From positions 1 through 43,529 of the forward strand of contig CAKVJE010000003.1 in NCBI GenBank assembly GCA_934754735.1: a stretch of 43,529 nt of DNA, given 5' to 3'. Position numbers and translations under genes: made by a program. This stretch comes from an uncultured Candidatus Melainabacteria bacterium (GTDB lineage Bacteria; Cyanobacteriota; Vampirovibrionia; Gastranaerophilales; Gastranaerophilaceae). Below, piece by piece: positions 1 through 7,928 of the stretch (position 1 is the first letter of the stretch; the number at the start of each line of letters is the position of its first letter). The notes beneath the pieces are model-generated. The model worked only from the letters and a program-made list of their open reading frames with translations, was not told where the DNA came from and did not search any database.

Positions 1-45
1 GTGCATGTGGCGAGAGCTGTGGGGGTTCAAGTCCCCCCGTCGACA
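1..45 (+). tRNA. tRNA-Leu, 3' part only (5' end lies before the window)
   Basis: A T arm with 5-bp stem GGGGG/CCCCC and loop TTCAAGT is followed by a 7-nt acceptor strand (38-44) and discriminator A (45). The preceding bases look like a long variable arm, and the T arm closely resembles bacterial tRNA-Leu; tRNA-Ser is the alternative. No CCA is encoded. The anticodon is outside the window. Confidence 0.7.
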
Positions 46-51
46 TTATAC

Positions 52-88
52 AAAATAGTATAAGGCTTTAGCCTTAAAACTATTTTTT
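52..88 (+). terminator. Rho-independent terminator of the tRNA-Leu
   Basis: The inner stem AAGGC/GCCTT closes a TTTA loop. An outer stem AAAATAGT/ACTATTTT follows and runs into a T tract. It sits 7 nt after the tRNA end. Confidence 0.75.
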
Positions 89-229
89 AGATGATGAGGT
101 TGGATGCGAACACCAGTTTGGGGAGTTATAACCTTTCAGGACCATTTGTATGCGTTTTTGTTGGCTATGATGCCGAGTTGTTAGTAGTTTAAGACAGATT
201 TATAGTATAGAGATTTGCCGGACCATTCT

Positions 230-357
230 TGCACTTTTGTCACAAATTTTGCACTATTTTGCACTAAAAACTTGTCACCCTGAACTTGTTTCAGGGTCTA
301 TATCGCTTGGTGCTTGATTTTTAGCGAGTGTAAATAAGTGCAATAAAGTGCAAAAAT
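230..357. repeat. Repeated TTGCACT motifs, probable left end of the Mu-like element
   Basis: The motif TTGCACT occurs at about 229, 249 and 259. It occurs in inverted orientation (AGTGCAA) at about 337 and 348. A TTGTCAC/CTTGTCAC motif recurs at about 237 and 271. Clusters of short repeats just outside a DDE transposase gene are typical of Mu/Tn7-type ends. The exact terminus, target duplication and the right end were not found. Confidence 0.45.
277..297. repeat. Perfect 8-bp-arm palindrome inside the repeat cluster
   Basis: Arms ACCCTGAA and TTCAGGGT flank the loop CTTGT. The sequence resembles a small REP-like palindrome. It lies between the direct and the inverted TTGCACT motifs and may have inserted there. 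Confidence 0.5.
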
Positions 358-462
358 AATTTATCTTTTAGTTTGATATGTATCAAAATGTCTCTGAGAT
401 TGAGATTTAGGACTTGATTTATTTCGAAAGGTGAGTGATGAATGTGTGTGAGATAATTTATT

Positions 463-2154
463 ATGACAAACTTCACACACGAAAAATGTAAACAAATAGC
501 ACTCGCAAGACTTGATGTGGTTCATAAATGGCTTGAGTTTAGAAAGCAATCTCAAAATAAACTTCAAGCGGATTATGATTTTGTGAAATTACATAACACT
601 TCAAATTCTCACTTATTTGAGATTTTGGGTAAAATCTCCCGCGGCAGTTTACACCGTTGGTTTGCGATGCTAAACGGAACGGAAGATTATACTAAACTTT
701 TGCCTCAATACAAATATAGTAGTGTCAATGATTATAGAACTGTACTTAATGACGATGAAATAAAAATATTTATGGGTTTGCTTTTGCATCCGAATAGACT
801 GTCTATTGGTAAAGCTATTTCATTAACGAAATACAGATTAAAAGAGCAGGGGCAAAGTTTTATTCCTGCTGATATTACATTCAGGCGTTATGCCAAATGG
901 TTTAAGGATAACAATTATGATAAATGGGTTCTTGCTCGTGACGGAGAAAAAGCACTTTCTGATAAAGTTGAACCATATATAAAACGTGACGCTTCGCTTT
1001 TAGAAGTCGGGGATATTTTAGTCGCAGATGGGCATAAACTTGCATTTCAAGTAATTAACCCATTTACAGGTAAACCCTACAGAGCTACACTTGTCGGATT
1101 TTTGGATTGGAAATCAACAGCATTAGTTGGTTACGAAATTATGTTAGAAGAAAATACTCAATGTATAGCAAGTGCGTTGCGTAATTCAATAATCAATCTA
1201 GATATGATTCCTAAAATAGTTTACCAAGATAATGGTAGAGCATTTAGATCTAAGTACTTTACAGACGATAAAGGATTCTCGGAACTTGGATTTAATGGTC
1301 TTTATTCAAAATTAGGTATAGAAATAGTATTTGCAAGACCTTATAATGCCAGAGCAAAAGTTATTGAAAGATTTTTCAAAGAATTTCAAGAAGGCTTTGA
1401 AAAACTTCTACCGAGTTATGTTGGAAGTAATATTCAAAATAAGCCTGCATACCTTATGAGAAATGAAAAGTTGCACAAAACATTGCATAATGACTACATT
1501 CCAACTTTAGAAGAAACAATAAAAATGATTGATATGTGGCTAAATTTTAAAAATTCGCAGCCTTGTCCAAATGCTCCGGATAAAACAATCGCGGAAGTTT
1601 TATCTGAAAGAAAACAGCAGAATATTGATATTAATATCCTTGATGATTTAATGCTTGCAACTGAAGTTAAAACAATACAGAGAAATGGAATCAGGTTTTT
1701 GAATTGTGATTACTTTGATGAACGGCTTTACGGATTCAAAAGCAAAGTGCTAATCAAATACAACCTTTTTGACCTGATAAGCATTAAGGTATTTACCACC
1801 AAAGGTGAATATTTATGCACAGCAGAACGAGTATCAGAAACTCATCCGATGGCAAAAATTTTAGGCGATGTGAAAGATTTTGAGGACTATAAACAGAAAA
1901 TTGTTAAACAGCGACAATTGAGAAAGAAAACTATTAACTCTGTAAAACAATATTTAAGTAATGAAGAAATTAAATTCATTGAACAGAAAATGAATGAACC
2001 AAAAGATGTTGAATTCAAACCGCGTTCAAATCCCCCTCAAACCTTGTTCAAAAATAATTCAGAAAAATATGAATATTTAATAGCAAACGATCCAAATAAT
2101 TCTTGGATAGTAGAATTTAAGCAAACAAAGGAGTATAGGCTTTTATATGAATAA
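463..2154 (+). CDS. Mu-type DDE transposase (MuA/TniA-like)
   Basis: This 563-residue protein has the layout of Mu/Tn552/TniA transposases: an N-terminal DNA-binding part (about 1-170), an integrase-fold (rve) catalytic core (about 180-330), and a C-terminal beta-barrel-like and basic tail. The likely catalytic triad is D189 (in ILVADGHK), D256 (in VYQDNG) and E302 (in KVIERFF). The D-D spacing of 67 equals that of phage MuA. It would cut and join the ends of the element. The gene overlaps the next ATPase gene by 8 bp, so the two are translationally coupled, as in other A-B transposition operons. Upstream lies a cluster of short repeats that may be its binding sites. The reading frame is intact. 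The ribosome binding site is weak. Confidence 0.85.
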   Translation: MTNFTHEKCKQIALARLDVVHKWLEFRKQSQNKLQADYDFVKLHNTSNSHLFEILGKISRGSLHRWFAMLNGTEDYTKLLPQYKYSSVNDYRTVLNDDEIKIFMGLLLHPNRLSIGKAISLTKYRLKEQGQSFIPADITFRRYAKWFKDNNYDKWVLARDGEKALSDKVEPYIKRDASLLEVGDILVADGHKLAFQVINPFTGKPYRATLVGFLDWKSTALVGYEIMLEENTQCIASALRNSIINLDMIPKIVYQDNGRAFRSKYFTDDKGFSELGFNGLYSKLGIEIVFARPYNARAKVIERFFKEFQEGFEKLLPSYVGSNIQNKPAYLMRNEKLHKTLHNDYIPTLEETIKMIDMWLNFKNSQPCPNAPDKTIAEVLSERKQQNIDINILDDLMLATEVKTIQRNGIRFLNCDYFDERLYGFKSKVLIKYNLFDLISIKVFTTKGEYLCTAERVSETHPMAKILGDVKDFEDYKQKIVKQRQLRKKTINSVKQYLSNEEIKFIEQKMNEPKDVEFKPRSNPPQTLFKNNSEKYEYLIANDPNNSWIVEFKQTKEYRLLYE

Positions 2155-2827
2155 GATTTTTGTTAAAACGCAGAATGTCAAAAACTTTATCGGACTTGTT
2201 GAAAATTTGATAAATAAGCCAAAGAATCTTCTGAAAATGGGACTTGTTTATGGTGAGCCCGGACTTGGAAAATCTCAGACGGCTTTGTGGCTTGCGTGCA
2301 AATATGACGGAATTTATCTCCGTGCCTCAAACCTTATGACAGGTAGATGGCTGCTTGAAGAAATGGTCAAAGAACTTGATGAAATACCGAGATTTTTGAC
2401 ATCCGACAACTTTAATATCGTAGTAAAAAAGCTGAAACAATCCCCGCAAGTGATTTTTATCGATGAGATTGATTATTTGATGAATAACTACAAAACTATT
2501 GAAACCCTACGGGATATTCACGATGAAACTGGCAGCTCGATAATTTTTATCGGAATGGGATTGGCTCATAGAAAACTTGAAAGATACAAACATCTTTATG
2601 ATAGGTTTTCAGAGATTTTAAAGTTTGAAATCTTTGGTGTAAATGATTTATCTCAAATATTCGGACAACTTTCGGAGATTCCATTTACTCCTGATGCTGT
2701 TGAATATATCCATTCAAAATTTAACAGATTCAGGCAAATAGTTCAGTTAATAAACAAAATGGGAACCTTTGCCAAAGACAATAATTTAACAGAAATAACA
2801 AAAGAAATTACGGAGCAGATTTTATGA
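2147..2827 (+). CDS. MuB/TniB-like AAA+ transposition ATPase
   Basis: This 226-residue AAA+ ATPase has a Walker A motif GEPGLGKS (36-43), a Walker B motif VIFIDEID (102-109) and a C-terminal helical part. The length fits a stripped-down MuB/TniB-type target-selection protein rather than a full-length TnsC. In Mu-like systems this protein binds target DNA with ATP and activates the transposase. The 8-bp overlap with the transposase and the ATGA overlap with the next gene place it inside a tight operon. It could also be called an IstB-like ATPase, but the partner is clearly a Mu-type transposase. Confidence 0.8.
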   Translation: MNKIFVKTQNVKNFIGLVENLINKPKNLLKMGLVYGEPGLGKSQTALWLACKYDGIYLRASNLMTGRWLLEEMVKELDEIPRFLTSDNFNIVVKKLKQSPQVIFIDEIDYLMNNYKTIETLRDIHDETGSSIIFIGMGLAHRKLERYKHLYDRFSEILKFEIFGVNDLSQIFGQLSEIPFTPDAVEYIHSKFNRFRQIVQLINKMGTFAKDNNLTEITKEITEQIL

Positions 2828-3378
2828 ATATAGAAAAATTAGCAAAACATCTAAAAGAATTTACACTTGACGAAATAAATATGATTGCCGAATGTGATTG
2901 CAAAACGGAACTTAAACACCTTTTGAACGAGGGTAAATTGGTATTTGAACAGGGTTTGTATAAATATCAGGAAGAGAAAATAAAGCAGGAATTTATTATT
3001 TGCGTAAAACAAACTACAAATTATCAGGTTATTACAATTGGTGCTGCGATTGATTATTTTTTAGAAAATTATGTCAAAAACAATTGCAAATTAAATACTT
3101 ACAGAAGATATCGCAGAATGTTGAAGTACTACATTGCACCATTTTTCAAAAATAAAAACTTAAATGACATAACTTGTAACGATGTTCATGAATTTTATTA
3201 TTTTTGTAAAAGCAGAAATTTTCCGCCAAAAGTTTTGAAAAATACATTAGCACTTTTGAATCAGATGATTAAATATTTTCAAAATCTTGGAATAATCGAG
3301 AGGACTTGTAATTTTCAGGTACGAAGATTATCTGATAAAACAAAATTTACAGTAGACAGAATAATTTTTGAGGTATAA
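2824..3378 (+). CDS. Protein with a tyrosine-recombinase core-binding (SAM-like) domain but no catalytic domain
   Basis: This 184-residue protein overlaps the ATPase gene by 4 bp (ATGA). Residues 1-60 may form a small winged-helix-like domain. Residues about 70-160 read like the N-terminal core-binding domain of phage integrases (AIDYFLENYV, NTYRRYRRMLKYYIAPFF, LNDITCNDVHEFYYF). The protein then ends with no Arg...His-x-x-Arg...Tyr catalytic region. The next gene starts 3 bp later and the frame is clean, so this appears to be a real short protein rather than a random break. It may be a DNA-binding accessory of the transposition module. The function is unknown. Confidence 0.65.
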   Translation: MNIEKLAKHLKEFTLDEINMIAECDCKTELKHLLNEGKLVFEQGLYKYQEEKIKQEFIICVKQTTNYQVITIGAAIDYFLENYVKNNCKLNTYRRYRRMLKYYIAPFFKNKNLNDITCNDVHEFYYFCKSRNFPPKVLKNTLALLNQMIKYFQNLGIIERTCNFQVRRLSDKTKFTVDRIIFEV

Positions 3379-3380
3379 AT

Positions 3381-3782
3381 ATGACAAAATTGGATAAATT
3401 AAAGCAGGCAGAGCATTTATATGTTTACGAAAAACAACCGCTTGATGTGATTGGCACAAAACTTGACCTTTCGCGCAGGACTTTATTTTATTGGAAGAAA
3501 GAATATGAATGGGATAGAAAGAGGTTTGAAAAAGGCCGAGAGCAGGAACTCTTTAATCGTGAACTGCTGAATTTTGCACAAAAAATTATAGATAAAATCT
3601 CAAATGACATTGATAATAACCAACAAACCCCGCAGGCAGAAATGTATTCGCTGATGAATATTTTGAAAAATCTGCCACAAGTTAAACAACAAATTACCGA
3701 GCCAAAACAAAAGTCTAACAAGAAAGAATATCTACCGGAAGATATTGTAAAAATAGTTGAAAGAGATATTTTAGGAATGTAA
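3381..3782 (+). CDS. Small HTH protein, Mu-phage-type accessory (DUF1804-like)
   Basis: The product has 133 residues. Residues 8-40 form a helix-turn-helix (PLDVIGTKLDLSRRTLFYWKKE), followed by a charged helical region. The layout recalls the DUF1804 / small-terminase-like HTH proteins of Mu-like phages. It is the fourth gene of the transposition operon, 3 bp behind its neighbour, and probably binds element DNA. The family assignment is by eye and the HTH is the firmer part. Confidence 0.5.
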   Translation: MTKLDKLKQAEHLYVYEKQPLDVIGTKLDLSRRTLFYWKKEYEWDRKRFEKGREQELFNRELLNFAQKIIDKISNDIDNNQQTPQAEMYSLMNILKNLPQVKQQITEPKQKSNKKEYLPEDIVKIVERDILGM

Positions 3783-3790
3783 TAAAAAAT

Positions 3791-3834
3791 ATGTCCGTTT
3801 ATGACATAATCCTCGTTTATGATATTATTAAATG
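3791..3834 (+). promoter_or_regulatory. Promoter with TGTC-N7-GACA operator-like element (copy 1)
   Basis: ATGTCCGTTTATGACATAAT (3791-3810) matches the sequence at 4357-4376 in 18 of 20 bases. It contains the inverted repeat TGTC/GACA. The TGACA part could serve as a -35 box, with TATTAT about 16 bp downstream as -10, just before the macrodomain gene. Confidence 0.5.
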
Positions 3835-3843
3835 GAGGTAAAT

Positions 3844-4347
3844 ATGACACAAATTGCAGCTATAAAAGGCGATATAACAAAGTTAGAAGTTGATGCAATA
3901 GTTAATGCAGCAAATACAAGTTTATTAGGTGGAGGCGGAGTCGACGGTGCTATTCATCGTGCCGCAGGGCCAGAATTACTGGAAGAATGCAGAACTTTAA
4001 ACGGTTGTGAAACAGGACAGTCAAAAATTACAAAAGGTTATAATTTACCTGCAAAATTTATAATCCACACAGTCGGTCCCGTCTGGTGTGGCGGGAATAA
4101 AAACGAAAGAGAACTTTTAAAATCATGTTATGAAACGGCTTTAAATCTTGCAAAAGAAAACAGAATTAAAACGATAGCATTCCCTGCTATCTCTTGCGGA
4201 GTTTATCACTTTCCGTTAGAAGAAGCCTGCAATATAGCAACAGAAAACGTTAAAAAATTTATTGCTAATAATGATTGCCTTGAAAAAGTTATTTTTATAG
4301 ACATAAATGATGTAATTATTGAAATTTATAAAAGGATTTTGAATTAA
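3844..4347 (+). CDS. Macrodomain protein (O-acetyl-ADP-ribose deacetylase / ADP-ribose-binding, YmdB type)
   Basis: This is a single-domain macro protein of 167 residues. It has the typical start ([38 protein letters not shown]), the NAAN segment, the glycine-rich loop, and a second loop at [15 protein letters not shown]. Family members bind ADP-ribose and remove it from proteins, nucleic acids or O-acetyl-ADP-ribose. The start at 3844 follows GGAGG (3834-3838) by 5 nt; an in-frame ATG at 3832 overlaps that site and is less likely. The gene has its own promoter and shares an operator-like element with the next gene, so the two may be co-regulated. Its neighbours (DUF6994, DUF4186, TIGR02391) suggest an accessory stress or defence role, but that is inference. 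Confidence 0.85.
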   Translation: MTQIAAIKGDITKLEVDAIVNAANTSLLGGGGVDGAIHRAAGPELLEECRTLNGCETGQSKITKGYNLPAKFIIHTVGPVWCGGNKNERELLKSCYETALNLAKENRIKTIAFPAISCGVYHFPLEEACNIATENVKKFIANNDCLEKVIFIDINDVIIEIYKRILN

Positions 4348-4356
4348 TAATTTACT

Positions 4357-4400
4357 ATGTCCGTTTCTGACACAATAAAAATTTATTATATTATTGTGAT
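4357..4400 (+). promoter_or_regulatory. Promoter with TGTC-N7-GACA operator-like element (copy 2)
   Basis: ATGTCCGTTTCTGACACAAT (4357-4376) is a near copy of 3791-3810. It is followed by an A/T-rich spacer and TATATT/TATTGT -10 candidates upstream of the gene at 4425. The same element in front of two consecutive genes suggests one regulator for both. Confidence 0.5.
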
Positions 4401-4424
4401 ACTATTAACTAATTGGAGTATAAT

Positions 4425-5165
4425 ATGAAAAAAATAAATATTAATTTTGATTTTACTTCTGATACACCAAATTATTGGGACTGTTTTTATGCAGGAGAAG
4501 ACAGACCTGACCCTGATGCAAAGAGTCCTACAATGAGACAATATCAGCAAATGATTTATAGCAAGACTTTGCCAAATGGAGAATTTTTTGAACTCAAGCA
4601 AGGTAATAGTTCAGATAAATACCTATATTGGAAAGATTTTTGTTTCGGGAGCGATTCGATAATTAATATGTATATTCATCACAAAACTCTTCAAACGTTA
4701 ATTAATGATATCAAAAAAGAAATTCCTGACTTTGATAAATTTTATGAAGAATACTTGAGAAAAAGCTATACAATTGGTGGTGAAATAATTTTCCCTAAAT
4801 ATCCAAAGTCTATAAATGTTGAAAGAGGACGATATAACGGCAAAATTAAAGATAGGTTCGACTTAACTTTAGAATGTATAAGGCTTTATTATAATAATAA
4901 ACAAAGTCCACTTTATGATACTTTAAAAGCGAATCACAAATTCTTTGAATTATTTGTTGATTTCAAATGTTATGTAGATTTCTTTTATTTGAATGATTTA
5001 GTTTCAGATGATTATAAATCTATTAATTTTTACTTAGATTTTGACAACTTTAATAGGACTGATCAAAGACCTCAAACTGTTGAAGAATGGAATACTTTGT
5101 ACCATAAACAAATGGAATTCTTAAATAAACGTAATTCACGTATAGATAAGTCTTTTAACGGGTAA
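4425..5165 (+). CDS. DUF6994-type protein of unknown function
   Basis: This 246-residue soluble protein is rich in aromatic and acidic residues. The opening (DFTSDTPNYWDCFY, then DPDAKSPTMRQYQQM and LPNGEFFEL) is what I recall of the DUF6994 family, whose function is not known to me. No signal peptide or membrane segment is visible. The ATG at 4425 is preferred over an upstream TTG (4413) because GGAG (4415-4418) lies 6 nt before it. It is followed closely by the DUF4186 gene (4 bp gap), suggesting one transcript. Confidence 0.6.
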   Translation: MKKININFDFTSDTPNYWDCFYAGEDRPDPDAKSPTMRQYQQMIYSKTLPNGEFFELKQGNSSDKYLYWKDFCFGSDSIINMYIHHKTLQTLINDIKKEIPDFDKFYEEYLRKSYTIGGEIIFPKYPKSINVERGRYNGKIKDRFDLTLECIRLYYNNKQSPLYDTLKANHKFFELFVDFKCYVDFFYLNDLVSDDYKSINFYLDFDNFNRTDQRPQTVEEWNTLYHKQMEFLNKRNSRIDKSFNG

Positions 5166-5169
5166 GTTT

Positions 5170-5526
5170 ATGTATATTTTAGACAGATTAGCAAAATCAA
5201 AATTTAGGAGTAGATTTAAGCTCAGGGCAAAAGAGCTTGAATACATCAAAGACAAAGGACTTGAAATAATTCATTCTCATGCCTGTGATTTTATAAGGGA
5301 TAGAGTTGCTCCGGCAGAACCTGTTAATGAAGGCAAACAAACTCCAATGCGAGGTCACCCTGTGTTTATTGCTCAACACGCAACCGCCACCTACTGCCGC
5401 GGCTGCATCGAAAAATGGCACAAATTTCCCAAACACAGAGAACTAACCAAAACCGAACAAGAATATCTTATTTCAGTAATTATAGAATGGATAAAGAGAC
5501 AAATTAATTCAAACCCTGTTTTATAA
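5170..5526 (+). CDS. DUF4186 family protein
   Basis: This 118-residue protein matches the DUF4186 pattern well: RLAKSKFRSRF near the start, an IHSHACDFIRDR segment, GKQTPMRGHPVF, AQHATATYCRGCIEKWH (with C76-R-G-C79 and two histidines), and a C-terminal helix ending IEWIKRQI. The conserved Cys/His cluster suggests metal binding, though no activity is known to me. It lies 4 bp after the DUF6994 gene and probably shares its promoter. Confidence 0.8.
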   Translation: MYILDRLAKSKFRSRFKLRAKELEYIKDKGLEIIHSHACDFIRDRVAPAEPVNEGKQTPMRGHPVFIAQHATATYCRGCIEKWHKFPKHRELTKTEQEYLISVIIEWIKRQINSNPVL

Positions 5527-5537
5527 CTGTTCAAAAT

Positions 5538-5581
5538 ATGTTCAAAGTACATAAATGTTTATTGTATAATCTTTTCAGGAG
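5538..5581 (+). promoter_or_regulatory. Promoter of the TIGR02391 gene
   Basis: A TATAAT -10 box (within TTGTATAATC, near 5563-5570) lies upstream of AGGAG (5577-5581). ATGT and ACAT form a small inverted repeat (ATGTTCAAAGTACAT) over the -35 region. The position shows that the in-frame start at 5538 is upstream of the likely transcription start. Confidence 0.45.
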
Positions 5582-5588
5582 TATATAC

Positions 5589-6305
5589 ATGCCATCATTA
5601 CAAGAAGAAAATATAACAATTAATGATTTAATTAACAAGTTCCGTGATTTATATAATTTGGGCCAAAGAATCACGCTAAGCCACCAAAGATATCTTGCCT
5701 TTAAAGACGAATTAACAAAATTTATTTATTCAAATTATTTAAATGATACTCCGGAATGGGAAACGATTTATAACAATCTTGTTATAAAGACTACGCAATA
5801 TATGTCAGTTGGTGAATTTAATATCATTTTGACTCAGTTAGAGAAACTCCAGTTAATCATATTAGAAAACAAAAACGAACCGTTCTGGCAATATATTCAT
5901 CCGGTAATAAAAGAACTTGTTTTTATCAAGTATAATTCAAAACAATACGCTGATGCAGTTGAGTCGGCTTTTAAAGAAGTAAATAGCAGATTGAAAAAGA
6001 TATATAGAAAATATTACAAGCTTGAAAATTCAAATAAAGAGTTAGATGGTAAAAATTTAATGGAATATCTTTTCTCTTTATCTGGTAACCGTTTGAAATT
6101 CGAAGATACATCCACAGAGAGTGGCGAAAATGTACAAGTCGGATATATGCAAATATTTTCTGGAGCAATCTCTGGTATAAGGAATCCAAAAGCGCACGAG
6201 AATTTAACACTTACAAAAGAAAAAGCAATAAAACGTTTAATATTAGCGAGTCTATTAATGGATAAAATAGACGAGGCTGTTGAGTATTCGAATAAAATGG
6301 AATAA
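5589..6305 (+). CDS. TIGR02391 (Ymh-type) family protein
   Basis: This 238-residue protein ends in the hallmark of TIGR02391/Ymh proteins: a helical region (VESAFKEVNSRLKKIY) followed by a strongly conserved GYMQIFSGAISGIRNPKAHEN motif and a final helix (ASLLMDKIDEAVEY). This domain resembles HEPN-like helical bundles and is frequent in defence islands and near restriction systems. Its activity is uncertain. ATG 5589 has AGGAG 7 nt upstream. The G/S-x-RNPKAH segment recalls the R-x4-6-H motif of HEPN RNases, but I cannot show RNase activity. Confidence 0.7.
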   Translation: MPSLQEENITINDLINKFRDLYNLGQRITLSHQRYLAFKDELTKFIYSNYLNDTPEWETIYNNLVIKTTQYMSVGEFNIILTQLEKLQLIILENKNEPFWQYIHPVIKELVFIKYNSKQYADAVESAFKEVNSRLKKIYRKYYKLENSNKELDGKNLMEYLFSLSGNRLKFEDTSTESGENVQVGYMQIFSGAISGIRNPKAHENLTLTKEKAIKRLILASLLMDKIDEAVEYSNKME

Positions 6306-6319
6306 TTTTACAGATTTGT

Positions 6320-6520
6320 TTATCTTTCAAAATCGTCTTCAAAGCCTCTGATATTATCTAGTTCAATGTTGTAACGTTTGCCGGTTTTATCCACACAAGT
6401 TGCAAAATCAACAGTTTTATCAGTAAATTTGTTTTCCCACAGACATATCAGCAAACCGATTTCTTGTATTTTAATGTTCAAAATTTTTGTGCCATACAGT
6501 TTGTAATTTTTTTCAACCAT
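6320..6520 (-). CDS. Small hypothetical protein (66 aa)
   Basis: The predicted product is a 66-residue beta-rich peptide with no recognised family. Support comes from an AAAGGGA ribosome binding site about 7 nt before ATG at 6520 and from the complete open frame between two other genes. It lies tail-to-tail with the TIGR02391 gene, separated by 14 bp. Chance cannot be excluded. Confidence 0.5.
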   Translation of the reverse strand: MVEKNYKLYGTKILNIKIQEIGLLICLWENKFTDKTVDFATCVDKTGKRYNIELDNIRGFEDDFER

Positions 6521-6610
6521 ATTAAGTCCCTTTCGTTAGGAACATTAATCGATTGTTTTTGAGAAAATCTTAAGTGCAATTTCCGAATTTTGTATCATTC
6601 CGACACAAAT

Positions 6611-6649
6611 TTTAAATGCCGTTTAAAAGGGTTTTAAATGGCATTTAAA
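6611..6649. repeat. Inverted repeat TTTAAATGCC / GGCATTTAAA
   Basis: Two perfect 10-bp arms (6611-6620 and 6640-6649) enclose GTTTAAAAGGGTTTTAAAT. Further GTTTAAA copies follow. It lies just past the stop of the 53-residue minus gene. It may be a terminator lacking a clean T tract, or an operator. Confidence 0.5.
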
Positions 6650-6655
6650 CACAGT

Positions 6656-6817
6656 TTAAACTTCAATATCTTTTTCATGGTCGATAAAAAATGCATTCAG
6701 CAAATCTGCTTCACGGTGCAAATGTATTACAACCAGAGCCAAGTTGTAAACTTCCTCCGCCCATTTGCTTAATTGCTTAAATTCTTTTGGAGTGATATTC
6801 AATCCAACTTTTTCCAT
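6656..6817 (-). CDS. Small acidic protein (53 aa)
   Basis: This open frame of 53 codons reads MEKVGLNITP..., then KQLSKWAEEVYNLALVVI and HREADLLNAFF. It looks like a two-helix protein and fits coding sequence. An AGGAAAGGAA Shine-Dalgarno region precedes ATG (6815-6817). It is divergent from the RhuM-Fic gene, with about 100 bp between the starts, so it might be its antidote or regulator; that is inference only. No known family is recognised. Confidence 0.6.
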   Translation of the reverse strand: MEKVGLNITPKEFKQLSKWAEEVYNLALVVIHLHREADLLNAFFIDHEKDIEV

Positions 6818-6917
6818 ACTTATATTCCTTTCCTTTACAGCAACACAACATTACTCTAAAGAGAAAAGAAAGCAAGTTAATTGATTTTAAGGTATAATAG
6901 TTACAGGAGTTTTAAGC

Positions 6918-7919
6918 ATGGGAAAAGATTTTCAAAAAGGCGAAATAATTATTTACACAAGTGAAGACGGGACTGTATCACTTGATACAAAGTTTGAAAA
7001 TGAAACCATTTGGCTAACGCAAAAGCAGATGGCGGAACTTTTTGGAGTAAAAACTCCAGCAATAAGCAAACATCTGAAAAATATTTTTAGTGAAGGTGAA
7101 TTAAAAGAAGAAGTGGTTATTTCCATTTTGGAAACAACCACAAAACACGGTGCTATAAAGGGAAAGACACAAAAATCTACAACGCAATTTTATAATCTTG
7201 ATGCAATAATCTCTGTCGGATACAGAGTAAATTCATTAAGAGCAACACAATTTAGAATTTGGGCAACTGATGTTTTAAAAAAGTATCTGACACAGGGTTA
7301 TGCTCTGAATAATAAAATGCTTACTGCACAAAAAGCAAAAATTATTAATTTACAGCAAACAATTAGCTTGTTATCACGCAGTATTCAAAATCAAATCGAA
7401 ACAGTTGATGAAGCGCAAAGTGTTGCAAAAATTCTTGAAAATTTTGCAAAAGGTTTGGATTTACTTGATAATTTTGACCATAAGAAATTGGACACAAAAG
7501 GGCAAACAACAAAAGAGGCTGTAAAAATTTCTGAAAAAGAATATTTGAATATTATAGAAAAAATGAAATCGGAGTTTGCATCAGATGTGTTTGCAAACCC
7601 AAAAGACGGCAGTTTTGCAAGCTCAATTAATCAGATTTATCAAACTTTTGACGGCAAAGATTGTTATCCGACTTTGGAAGAAAAAGCAGCAATGCTTTTG
7701 TATTTGATTACAAAAAATCATTCGTTCTCTGACGGGAATAAACGTATTGCGGCAAGTTGCTTCTTATATTTCCTGGATAAAAATAATATGCTTTATAAAA
7801 ATAATATTCCAATAATAGACAACGGAACTCTTTTCGCACTAACACTTCTTATTGCAGAAAGCAAACCGGAAGAAATGGATGTGATGAAGCAGATTGTTGT
7901 AAGTGTATTAAATAGTTAG
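6918..7919 (+). CDS. RhuM-type DNA-binding protein fused to a Fic/Doc domain
   Basis: This is a 333-residue two-domain protein. Residues 1-135 match the RhuM (virulence protein) family, with TIWLTQKQMAELFGVKTPAISKHL as a helix-turn-helix and the conserved FYNLDAIISVGYRVNS and QFRIWAT segments. A linker coiled coil (about 140-185) follows. Residues about 205-333 are a Fic/Doc domain with the active motif HSFSDGNKR (268-276), where the His acts as general base. Fic/Doc proteins transfer AMP, phosphate or similar groups onto target proteins. AGGAG precedes ATG 6918 and GGTATAAT is a plausible -10 box. It leads a three-gene run (gaps of 9 bp) with a lipoprotein and a small protein. No separate Phd- or inhibitory-helix-type antitoxin is obvious. 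Confidence 0.85.
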   Translation: MGKDFQKGEIIIYTSEDGTVSLDTKFENETIWLTQKQMAELFGVKTPAISKHLKNIFSEGELKEEVVISILETTTKHGAIKGKTQKSTTQFYNLDAIISVGYRVNSLRATQFRIWATDVLKKYLTQGYALNNKMLTAQKAKIINLQQTISLLSRSIQNQIETVDEAQSVAKILENFAKGLDLLDNFDHKKLDTKGQTTKEAVKISEKEYLNIIEKMKSEFASDVFANPKDGSFASSINQIYQTFDGKDCYPTLEEKAAMLLYLITKNHSFSDGNKRIAASCFLYFLDKNNMLYKNNIPIIDNGTLFALTLLIAESKPEEMDVMKQIVVSVLNS

Positions 7920-7928
7920 GGGTTTATT

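Noticed and set aside
91..192. Open frame of 33 codons after the tRNA-Leu terminator
   Set aside because: No ribosome binding site and too short; it starts right behind the T tract of the terminator.
361..567. Minus-strand open frame overlapping the transposase start
   Set aside because: It overlaps the transposase frame and the repeat region, with no ribosome site or family resemblance.
3488..3850. Minus-strand 120-residue frame
   Set aside because: Antisense to the HTH gene and to a promoter; low-complexity Ser/Ile-rich translation typical of a shadow.
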